NCBI GenBank assembly: GCA_964586175.1
Contig: CAZPGL010000014.1
Coordinates: forward strand, 1 to 48,318
Source: CAZPGL01 sp964586175
GTDB lineage: Bacteria > Actinomycetota > Acidimicrobiia > Acidimicrobiales > MedAcidi-G1
Direction of reading: 5' to 3'
Length of the DNA: 48,318 nt
Of this stretch, positions 40,347 to 47,217 are shown in pieces. The position numbers and the translations under genes are program-made. Each line of letters starts with the position of its first letter. Position 1 is the first letter of the stretch. Under the pieces are notes generated by a model. That model saw nothing but the letters and a program-made list of their open reading frames with translations. It was not told the DNA's origin and did not search any database.

Positions 40347-41188
40347 GCGGCCCGGCCGTGACCGCGACCGCCCATCCCTGGAACCGGGAGTTCACCTGGC
40401 GGAGACCCCGCCTCGGCGGCTACCAGGTGCTCGACGACGCCCAGGCCGACGCCTTCCACGACCTGGGGTACGTGCTCGTCGAGGACGTGATCGACGCCAG
40501 CACCCTTGACGAGGTCACCGTGGTTCTCGACGAGCTCGCCGCAGCGACCGAAAGGTTCCTCCGGGGTCTTCCGGACCAGCGGCTCTCCATCGCTGAGGCC
40601 GGCGCCATCGTGTTCCGCCCCCATGCCGTGCTGGCCGCCGACGCGGCCCGACGGTTCGCCGCCCATCCGGTGTTCGCCGGGCTGGCCCACGACCTGGTCG
40701 GCGACGACGTCCGCCTCTACTGGGACCAGTTGGTCTACAAGTCCCCGGACAAGCCGCGCCGGTTTCCGTGGCATCAGGACAACGGCTACACGTTCGTCGA
40801 GCCCCAGCAGTACCTGACCTGCTGGGTTCCGCTCACCGACGCCACGGTCGACAACGGCTGCCCGTGGGTCGTGCCGGGCCTGCACCGGTCGGGCACCTTG
40901 ACCCACGAGTACATCGAGCCGCTGGGCCACCAGTGCCTCGACCAACCCGAGGGGGCGGTTCCCGTCGAGGCCCGGGCCGGCAGCGTGGTGGTGTTCTCGT
41001 CGCTGACCCCGCACCTCACCGGCCCCAACCACACCGACGCGGTCCGCAAGACATACATCCTGCAGTACGCACCCGATGGTGCCGAGCGGCTGGATGGCGA
41101 TCCGACCGCCGGACCGGCAACCCGGCGGACCGCCCAGGACGACCCCGACCGACAGTTCCCGGTGGTGGTCGGTGGCCGGCCTGTCTAG
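40343..41188 (+). CDS. Phytanoyl-CoA dioxygenase (PhyH) family protein
   Basis: 281 residues, Fe(II)/2-oxoglutarate oxygenase. The metal-binding triad is in PWHQDNG (H144, D146) and LTPHLTGPN (H224), and the 2-oxoglutarate Arg in AVRKTYILQY (R235). These enzymes hydroxylate phytanoyl-CoA or a wide range of small molecules; the substrate is unknown. Coupled to the binding-protein gene by ATGA, so it probably acts on the imported compound (inference). Its TAG stop overlaps the TAG stop of the convergent amidohydrolase gene (CTAG, 41185-41188). Confidence 0.9.
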   Translation: MSGPAVTATAHPWNREFTWRRPRLGGYQVLDDAQADAFHDLGYVLVEDVIDASTLDEVTVVLDELAAATERFLRGLPDQRLSIAEAGAIVFRPHAVLAADAARRFAAHPVFAGLAHDLVGDDVRLYWDQLVYKSPDKPRRFPWHQDNGYTFVEPQQYLTCWVPLTDATVDNGCPWVVPGLHRSGTLTHEYIEPLGHQCLDQPEGAVPVEARAGSVVVFSSLTPHLTGPNHTDAVRKTYILQYAPDGAERLDGDPTAGPATRRTAQDDPDRQFPVVVGGRPV

Positions 41189-42885
41189 GCGGCACCGCCC
41201 AGCAGCATCTCCCCGACCAGGGCACCGGTGTGCTCGCCGCCCTCCATGAACACCTCACCGTTGACCACAGTCAAGTCGTAACCGTCGGCCCGCTGGGTCC
41301 AGCGGGACGCTCCACCGGGGAAGTCGTGGGCCATGACCGGATAGTGGAGGGCCAGAGCGTCGTAGTCGATGACGTTGACATCGGCCTTGGCCCCCGGCAC
41401 GAGACGCCCCCGGTCCACGATGCCGAACAGGTCGGCGGTGTCCGAGGTCAGCCGTCGGACCGCCTCCTCCACGCTGAACGCACCCCGGTCGCGGGCCCAA
41501 TGGCTGAGGAAGAAGGTGGGCTGGCTGGCGTCCATGATCTGCATGGCGTGGGCGCCGGCGTCGGCCAGGCCGAGCACCACATCGGGACGCTGGAGCATGG
41601 CACCGGCCTCGTCGAGGACCTGGTTCAAGAAGGCCAGGGTGAACACCCGGTGACCGTCCATCTCCACGGCCAGATCCACGAAGGCCTCGCCGATGCTGAC
41701 TCCTCTTGCGGCGGCCACACCGGCCACGCTCTCGTCGACGCCGAGGTCGTGGCGGACCGGGGCCTCGGGCAGGACGTAGAACTTCTCCCAACCGAACGGC
41801 ATCACCGCTGCCGCTTCGTCGGCCGCGGCGATCAGCGCCGGCCTCGACGCCGGGTCGAGCAGGCGGGCCACCTTGCCGGCCAACGGCAGGTCGCGCAGTT
41901 CGGCCCACGCCGGGGTCCGGTCGAAGGGGGTGCGGCCGGTGAGCCCGAACAGCACCCCGATCTGGCGGGAGGTGGTCTGAGGGCGCAGTAGGGCACCGGC
42001 GGCGTTCTCGGCTTCAACGAGGTCGAGCACCCGTCGGTGCATGTCGGGCACGGCGTCGACCTGGGTGAGGCCGAAGGTGACGCCACAACCGTTGTCCCGG
42101 CTGATCGCCGCGTACATGCCGATCTCTTCTTCAAGGGCGTCGCCGACCGATGTGCTGCGGCCGATCAGCCGGGCCGCCGACTCGAACACCCCGCCGTGGC
42201 GACCCAGCGGCTCGGCCAGGGCGTGGTACTCGGCTTCTGTGGCCAGGGTGCCGGGCACGTACCGCCCGTCGGGCACCGTATGGAGGAACGTGCGGGACGT
42301 CGAGAACCCGAGGGCGCCGGCGGTCAGGGCCTCGTCGACCATGGCCGCCATAGCCACGAGATCATCGGCCGAGGCCTCGTCCTGGTCGACGGCCCGCTCC
42401 CCCATGGCGGCCAGGCGCACGGCACAGTGCCCGACCATGCCACCCACGTTGACGCCCTTGGGGAGGGCGCCGATCTCGGCCAGGTACTCGCCGTAGGTGG
42501 TCCAGTTCCAGGACAGGCCGTCAAGGATGCTCTGGGCCGGAATGTCCTCGACCGATTCCATCATCTCGGCGAGGAACTCCTTGCCGCCCGGCGCCACCGG
42601 GGCGAAGGTGACTCCACAGTTGCCGAGCACCACCGACGTGACGCCGTGCCAGCAAGGCGAGCTGGCCATGGGGTCCCAGGCCAGTTGGGCGTCGAGATGG
42701 GTGTGGATGTCGACGAAGCCGGGGGTCACCATCCGGCCGTCGGCGTCGACCTCGCGGGCCCCGGTGCCGTCGACCCGGCCGACCTCGACGACGGTGTCGC
42801 CGTCGATCGCCACGTCGGCGGTGCGGGCTGGTACGCCAGTGCCGTCGACCACCGTGCCGCCTCGGATGACCAGATCGTGCGCCAT
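41185..42885 (-). CDS. N-acyl-D-amino-acid deacylase (D-aminoacylase) family amidohydrolase
   Basis: 566 residues, cytoplasmic (no signal). The first metal motif HTHLD is at 61-65 after TPGFVDI, a conserved Cys follows in LGNCGVTFAP, and further ligands lie in the barrel. LADAGAHAMQIMDASQPTFFL with the catalytic Asp and the closing GALVGEMLLG match the family. It hydrolyses N-acyl-D-amino acids or a related amide. ATG at 42885 with GAAAGGCG upstream. Its downstream end overlaps the PhyH stop; the LLM gene is just upstream on the same strand (27-nt gap). Confidence 0.9.
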   Translation of the reverse strand: MAHDLVIRGGTVVDGTGVPARTADVAIDGDTVVEVGRVDGTGAREVDADGRMVTPGFVDIHTHLDAQLAWDPMASSPCWHGVTSVVLGNCGVTFAPVAPGGKEFLAEMMESVEDIPAQSILDGLSWNWTTYGEYLAEIGALPKGVNVGGMVGHCAVRLAAMGERAVDQDEASADDLVAMAAMVDEALTAGALGFSTSRTFLHTVPDGRYVPGTLATEAEYHALAEPLGRHGGVFESAARLIGRSTSVGDALEEEIGMYAAISRDNGCGVTFGLTQVDAVPDMHRRVLDLVEAENAAGALLRPQTTSRQIGVLFGLTGRTPFDRTPAWAELRDLPLAGKVARLLDPASRPALIAAADEAAAVMPFGWEKFYVLPEAPVRHDLGVDESVAGVAAARGVSIGEAFVDLAVEMDGHRVFTLAFLNQVLDEAGAMLQRPDVVLGLADAGAHAMQIMDASQPTFFLSHWARDRGAFSVEEAVRRLTSDTADLFGIVDRGRLVPGAKADVNVIDYDALALHYPVMAHDFPGGASRWTQRADGYDLTVVNGEVFMEGGEHTGALVGEMLLGGAA

Positions 42886-42912
42886 GGCTCGCCTTTCGTT
42901 CCGTCGGGTCGT

Positions 42913-43749
42913 TCAGTCGAGAAGTGTCGCGCAGTGGTCGAGGACCGGGAGCACGTCGTCGCGGGATGCCGACGGCACCCGCAGGACCACCTCGCCGAGG
43001 CCCAGCTCGGCCAGGTAGGCCACCTTGCCGGCGTCGGGCAGGGTGCCGAAGGGAATCACCGACAGGTCGGCCGGATCGCGGTCATGGCGTTCGCATGCCT
43101 CGCTGAGGGCGGCCATGCCGGCCCGCACCCCACCGCCGCCGATGGGAAGCCAACCGTCGGCGTACTCGGCGATCGCGTCGAACAGCTTGGGCCCGCCGCC
43201 GCCGCCCAGGTAGACGGGTGGGCCACCGGGGGTCACCGGCTTGGGCCACATCCAACTGGCGTCGAAGTCCACGAACTCGCCGTGGTACTCGGCCGCCTCC
43301 TCCGTCCACAAGGCCTGCATGGCGGCCACGTGCTCGCGCACCCTGGCCCGGCGGGAGGTGTAGTCGACGCCGTGGTGGCCCATCTCCTCGACGTTCCACC
43401 CGAACCCGATGCCGAAGCGGAATCGCCCACCGGCCAGCTGATCCACCGACGCCACGGCATTGGCGTGGTTGATCGGGTGGTGCTGGGCGACGAGCGCCAC
43501 CCCGGTGCCCAGCCGCAGGCGGGTGGTGACAGCCGCCGCGGCGGCCAGCGACACCAGCGGGTCGGGCGACCGGGGGTACTCGTCGTCGAGTTCGCTGCCC
43601 CCGCCCGGCGGCGGGGTGGTGCGGGCCGCCGGGATATGGGAGTGCTCGGGGATCCACAGCGACGACAGGCCGCGGGCCTCAGCCTCGACAGCGAGGTCGC
43701 GTACGTCCATCGAACGGTCGGTGAGATGGATGGTGATGCCGAGTTCCAC
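42913..43749 (-). CDS. LLM-class (luciferase-like) F420-dependent oxidoreductase
   Basis: 278 residues from the GTG at 43749. WIPEHSHIP near the N-terminus, GTGVALVAQHHPINHANAVASVDQLAGGRF, GFGWNVEEM and YLGGGGGPKLFDAIAEYADGW are typical of the bacterial LLM family with F420 as the likely cofactor (FMN is the alternative). The substrate is not evident. The start is supported by TACCCT 8 nt upstream. Probably co-transcribed with the D-aminoacylase gene, divergent from the GYD gene. Confidence 0.9.
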   Translation of the reverse strand: MELGITIHLTDRSMDVRDLAVEAEARGLSSLWIPEHSHIPAARTTPPPGGGSELDDEYPRSPDPLVSLAAAAAVTTRLRLGTGVALVAQHHPINHANAVASVDQLAGGRFRFGIGFGWNVEEMGHHGVDYTSRRARVREHVAAMQALWTEEAAEYHGEFVDFDASWMWPKPVTPGGPPVYLGGGGGPKLFDAIAEYADGWLPIGGGGVRAGMAALSEACERHDRDPADLSVIPFGTLPDAGKVAYLAELGLGEVVLRVPSASRDDVLPVLDHCATLLD

Positions 43750-43757
43750 GAATGCCG

Positions 43758-43763
43758 AGGGTA
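43758..43763 (-). promoter_or_regulatory. -10 box of a leaderless promoter for the LLM oxidoreductase gene
   Basis: TACCCT on the minus strand, 8 nt before the GTG at 43749. Confidence 0.5.
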
Positions 43764-43847
43764 GGCGCGCCGAATGGCCGGCTCGCCAGCGGGCAAGACC
43801 CGACGTGTGCAACCATCTGGCGTCAACGACCAGCGAAGGGAACCCGC

Positions 43848-44177
43848 ATGCCGAAGTACATGTTCAACCTCTCCTACACCGCCGAGGGCCTCCAGGGTCT
43901 GCTCTCCGACGGCGGGTCCAAGCGCCTGGAAGCCGGCGAGGCGGCCATGGCGTCGTTGGGCGGCAGCATCGAGGCGTTCTACTTCGCCTTCGGCGCCGAT
44001 GACGCCATCGTCATCGCCGACCTGCCGTCCAACGTCGATGCCGCGGCGGCCAGCCTGGCCGTGTCGGCGTCGGGTCTGATCGTCGGCCGGGTCACCCCGC
44101 TGCTGACCCCCGAGGAGATCGACGCCGCCACGGCCACCGTCGCCGAAGCGGTCCAGTACAGCCCGCCCGGCAGCTGA
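43848..44177 (+). CDS. GYD-domain protein
   Basis: 109 residues from the ATG at 43848, with GAAGGGA upstream. The GYD pattern is visible: PKYMFNLSYTAEGLQGL, then GGSKRLEAGEAAMASLGGSIEAFYFAFGADDAIVIADLP. Proteins of this dimeric ferredoxin-like fold have no settled function. A single gene divergent from the LLM gene and convergent with the nitroreductase gene. Confidence 0.85.
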   Translation: MPKYMFNLSYTAEGLQGLLSDGGSKRLEAGEAAMASLGGSIEAFYFAFGADDAIVIADLPSNVDAAAASLAVSASGLIVGRVTPLLTPEEIDAATATVAEAVQYSPPGS

Positions 44178-44194
44178 CCCGTCGACCCACCCGT

Positions 44195-44860
44195 TCAGCC
44201 CGACAGGGGCGGTCCGTCGTACCGGTCGACGGTGACGAACTCGTCGACGGCGCGCCGGCGCAGTCGGGTCAGTTGCCGTACCGGGCGGCCCAGGGGGATC
44301 AGCGCGGCCACTGCGTGGGTGTCGGGCAGGCTGAGCAGGTGGCGCGCCTCGGCCTCGGCAGGGACCACCAGGGTGGTGATCACCCCGCCGAGGCCCTCGC
44401 CGCGGGCGGCCAACAGGATGCTCCACGCCAACGGGTAGATCGACGCCCCGGTGACCAGACCGACCCGGTCGAGGTCCTTGTCGACCGAGGCCACCTCGGC
44501 CAGGTCGACGGTGACCACCAGCACCACCGGCGCGCTATCGATCCAGGCGAACCAGGAGCGGCCGGGGTTGGCGGCCTGCACGGCGGCGCCGTCGACGGCC
44601 GACCGGTGCACGCTGCTGAACGGTGTCTCCCCGGCGTCGCGTTGGGCGGCGTAGACGTGGGCCGGCGGATCGGCCAATCGGACCAGTCGGCCGCGGATTC
44701 CGGCGTCGCGCACCACGGTCACGTGCCCGCCCTGCCGGTTGCCGCCCGACGGGGCGAAGCGGGCCACGTCCAGGATCCGGCGAAGGACCTCGTCGCCGAC
44801 CGGTTCGTCGGTGAAGTCGCGACAGGCGAAGGTGGTGGTGAGGGCCTCGGTCAGTTCCAT
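44195..44860 (-). CDS. Nitroreductase family protein
   Basis: 221 residues from the ATG at 44860. RDFTDEPVGDEVLRRILDVARFAPSGGNRQG is the FMN-binding N-terminus of the family, and GASIYPLAWSILLAARGEGLGGVITTL the typical second half. These enzymes reduce nitro groups, quinones or enones with NAD(P)H or, in Actinobacteria, F420-dependent variants. Substrate unknown. TAGGTT lies 7 nt upstream. Confidence 0.88.
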   Translation of the reverse strand: MELTEALTTTFACRDFTDEPVGDEVLRRILDVARFAPSGGNRQGGHVTVVRDAGIRGRLVRLADPPAHVYAAQRDAGETPFSSVHRSAVDGAAVQAANPGRSWFAWIDSAPVVLVVTVDLAEVASVDKDLDRVGLVTGASIYPLAWSILLAARGEGLGGVITTLVVPAEAEARHLLSLPDTHAVAALIPLGRPVRQLTRLRRRAVDEFVTVDRYDGPPLSG

Positions 44861-44867
44861 GGTCCGG

Positions 44868-44873
44868 AACCTA
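44868..44873 (-). promoter_or_regulatory. -10 box of a leaderless promoter for the nitroreductase gene
   Basis: TAGGTT on the minus strand, 7 nt before the ATG at 44860. Confidence 0.45.
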
Positions 44874-44894
44874 CGACACCCCCCGGCGCCCGGT

Positions 44895-46037
44895 TCAGCC
44901 CAGGCGGTCGATGAGTGCCTCGACGTGGCCGCCCGGTGCCCAATAGCCCTCCAGCGACCGGTACGGAATCGTGATCGACGCGGTGTTGGACCCTGATCCC
45001 CCCACGGTGAACGGGGCGAAGGACAGGACCAGCCCCCCCTGGGTGAGGTTGAAGCGCTCAAAGTTGACCGCGTCGGGTCCGGCGCCGACGGTGCGGCGCT
45101 CGTCAACCCAGGGTTCGGGTTCGAGGCGTGTCACCGCCTCAGCGGACACCGCCTCGACCCACGCCGTCTCCGGGTCGAACAGGTCGGCGACGACGATGGG
45201 GGCTCCTGTGGTCAGGTCGAATGTCTCGGTGAGGGTGGCTGCCGTCTCACCGGCCGCACCGGGCACCAGGGTCCGGACGATGTTTCGTAGGCTCAGCAGT
45301 TCGTCGGTGGCCAACATCACCTCGTGGTCGTGTTGGAGCCACATGCAGCGGCCGTCGAACACCTCACGGCAGGCATAGCCGTTGCCTTCGACGGCACCGA
45401 TCGAGTCGTCAAGGAACGCCGCAACCGCTCCCTGGGTCAGGCCCAGCATGCGGCCGTTGACCTTGGGGGCCTCGTAGGGGCCTTCGATACGAGGCCAGCG
45501 CACCAGCACCTCGATCACACCGTTGCGGCCGACCGGTGCACCGTCGGGGCCGTGAGCTTCGACCCCGGTGTCGATGACGCACACCAACTCCTCCATGTCG
45601 ATCGACGGCCCGCTCTCGACCTCGGTGTCGTCGTCGCGTTCTCGGGGGATGAGAAGCACCTGGCCGACCCGCAGCCTGTTGGGGTCGCTCAGGGCGTTGG
45701 CCCGCATGAAGGCGTCGACCGTGGAGTCGAAGCGTTCAGCGATGTTGCCCAGCGTGTCGCCCGACTCGACGGTCACCGTTTCGGGTCCTTCGTCGGGCAG
45801 CACGATCTCCTCGGGGCGGGCATCGAGTACACATGCTTCGGCGGCCTTGCGGGCGTCGGTCAGCACCATGTCCTCCCAGCCGACCACCTCAAGCGGGGGC
45901 ACGGTGGGTGTCGCTGCGCTGTTGCGGAACAGGTCGCCCACGGTCGTCGTGGGCGGAGCGGCGGCCTCCTCGCCGCAACCGGCGGCCAGGACTGCCAACC
46001 CGGCTACCAGCAGAACGGGGGCGATCCGATGTTTCAC
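44895..46037 (-). CDS. LysM-domain lipoprotein with a DUF3298/RsiV-like C-terminus
   Basis: 380 residues from a GTG at 46037. A lipoprotein signal ends in LAVLAAGC (lipid Cys21). One LysM repeat at 87-131 (VTVESGDTLGNIAERF ... LRVGQVLLIP) should bind peptidoglycan. The C-terminal ~150 residues (TLTETFDLTTGAPIVVADLF, FNLTQGGLVLSFAPFTVGGSGSN) resemble the DUF3298/RsiV extracellular fold. It is thus a cell-wall-bound sensor- or scaffold-like lipoprotein of unknown role. GATACT lies 7 nt upstream of the start. Confidence 0.8.
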   Translation of the reverse strand: MKHRIAPVLLVAGLAVLAAGCGEEAAAPPTTTVGDLFRNSAATPTVPPLEVVGWEDMVLTDARKAAEACVLDARPEEIVLPDEGPETVTVESGDTLGNIAERFDSTVDAFMRANALSDPNRLRVGQVLLIPRERDDDTEVESGPSIDMEELVCVIDTGVEAHGPDGAPVGRNGVIEVLVRWPRIEGPYEAPKVNGRMLGLTQGAVAAFLDDSIGAVEGNGYACREVFDGRCMWLQHDHEVMLATDELLSLRNIVRTLVPGAAGETAATLTETFDLTTGAPIVVADLFDPETAWVEAVSAEAVTRLEPEPWVDERRTVGAGPDAVNFERFNLTQGGLVLSFAPFTVGGSGSNTASITIPYRSLEGYWAPGGHVEALIDRLG

Positions 46038-46107
46038 GGAGCCAAGTATCGCCCAATCGACAGCCGGGGCGTCGTCACCTGATCGAGAGGCTGCTGACCT
46101 GATGGTC

Positions 46108-46113
46108 TACGGT
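46108..46113 (+). promoter_or_regulatory. -10 box of a leaderless promoter for the aldo/keto reductase gene
   Basis: TACGGT, 7 nt before the ATG at 46121. Confidence 0.5.
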
Positions 46114-46120
46114 CGCCGGC

Positions 46121-46990
46121 ATGGAGACCCGTCGCCTGGGCCGCACCGGCCACCACAGCAGTGTGGCCGTCCTCGGTGGGGCGGTCTTCGCAATGGACAC
46201 CGCCGAGACCGCGGCCACCCTGTTCAACGAGGCCTTGGCCGCCGGGGTGAACCATCTCGACATCGCCCCGGGTTACGCCAACGCCGAGCGGGCCGTCGGG
46301 CCCCTGCTCCCTGCGGTTCGCGACCGCCTCTTCGTCGCCGGTAAAACCGCCGAGACCGAGCGGTCGTGGGCCCGGACCCGGCTGGCCAAGACGCTGGAAC
46401 GCCTTCAGGTCGACCACCTCGATCTGTATCAGGCCCACGCCGTGACGTCGGTCGAGGAACTGGACCGACGGGACGAGGCGTTCGAGGTGATCCTGGCGGC
46501 CCGCGACGAGGGCTTGACCCGGTTCGTCGGGATCACCGGCCACGATCACGGCACCCCGCGGGCCCAACTCGAAGCGCTGCGCCGCTACGACCTCGACACG
46601 GTGATGTTCCCGGTTTTTCCCGGTGTGTGGGCCGACGCAGCGTACCGGGCGGACGCCGAGGCGTTGCTCACCGAATGTGCAGCCCGTGACGTCGGCGTCA
46701 TGGCCATCAAGGCGGTGGCCAGGCGACCGTGGGGCGACCGGACCCCTGACGCCCGGTCCTGGTACGAGCCGCACCGGACGGCAACGGGTATCGCAGACGG
46801 CATGGGGTTCGCCCTGTCGACCCCGGGGGTGCACGCCGTGTGTACCCCGAGCGATCCGGCGACTGCCCGGGCCGCCATCGCTGCGGCGGCCGACCCGTCC
46901 GTCCCTGACCGGGAGACTCTGATGGCGGCCACGGCCGGCACCGACCCGATCTTCCCCCTGGCCGAATGGGCTGTGTCGGCTTGGCGTTGA
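46121..46990 (+). CDS. Aldo/keto reductase family protein
   Basis: 289 residues. HLDIAPGYANAERAVGPLL has the catalytic Asp and Tyr, FVAGKTAE the Lys and YQAHAV the His-type position of the AKR tetrad. ARDEGLTRFVGITGHDHG follows as in other members. It reduces a carbonyl compound with NADPH, substrate unknown. The closing region is shorter in the cofactor part than full-length AKRs (~320). Divergent from the LysM lipoprotein gene. Confidence 0.85.
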   Translation: METRRLGRTGHHSSVAVLGGAVFAMDTAETAATLFNEALAAGVNHLDIAPGYANAERAVGPLLPAVRDRLFVAGKTAETERSWARTRLAKTLERLQVDHLDLYQAHAVTSVEELDRRDEAFEVILAARDEGLTRFVGITGHDHGTPRAQLEALRRYDLDTVMFPVFPGVWADAAYRADAEALLTECAARDVGVMAIKAVARRPWGDRTPDARSWYEPHRTATGIADGMGFALSTPGVHAVCTPSDPATARAAIAAAADPSVPDRETLMAATAGTDPIFPLAEWAVSAWR

Positions 46991-47035
46991 GCCCGCCCCG
47001 CTGCTCTCACGCAGCAGTTTGCCGTTCAGCTCCGA

Positions 47036-47055
47036 TGCAGGTCCCTTTACCTGCA
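47036..47055. repeat. Short inverted repeat upstream of the OpuAC-type gene
   Basis: TGCAGGT and ACCTGCA with 6 bases between, ~33 nt upstream of the -35 box. It could be an operator or a weak terminator stem of the aldo/keto reductase gene. Confidence 0.35.
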
Positions 47056-47087
47056 GGAAACTCGTTTCTTCCCTGTAGTGATTCTGC

Positions 47088-47116
47088 TTGAACTGTGTGG
47101 CGTTGGTCACTACTGT
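47088..47116 (+). promoter_or_regulatory. Near-consensus promoter of the OpuAC-type lipoprotein gene
   Basis: TTGAAC (47088-47093), a 17-bp spacer and TACTGT (47111-47116). Unlike most promoters here it gives a long leader of ~95 nt before the ATG at 47218, which has GAGGGGA in the leader. Confidence 0.7.
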
Positions 47117-47217
47117 GGCGGCCGGTTCTGGTTGGGTGCCTGTTGTCGGGTGCCGGGTCGGGCCGTTCAGGGTGGACATTCTCGTCCCCCGTCAATCTTC
47201 CAGAGGGGAACTTCTTC

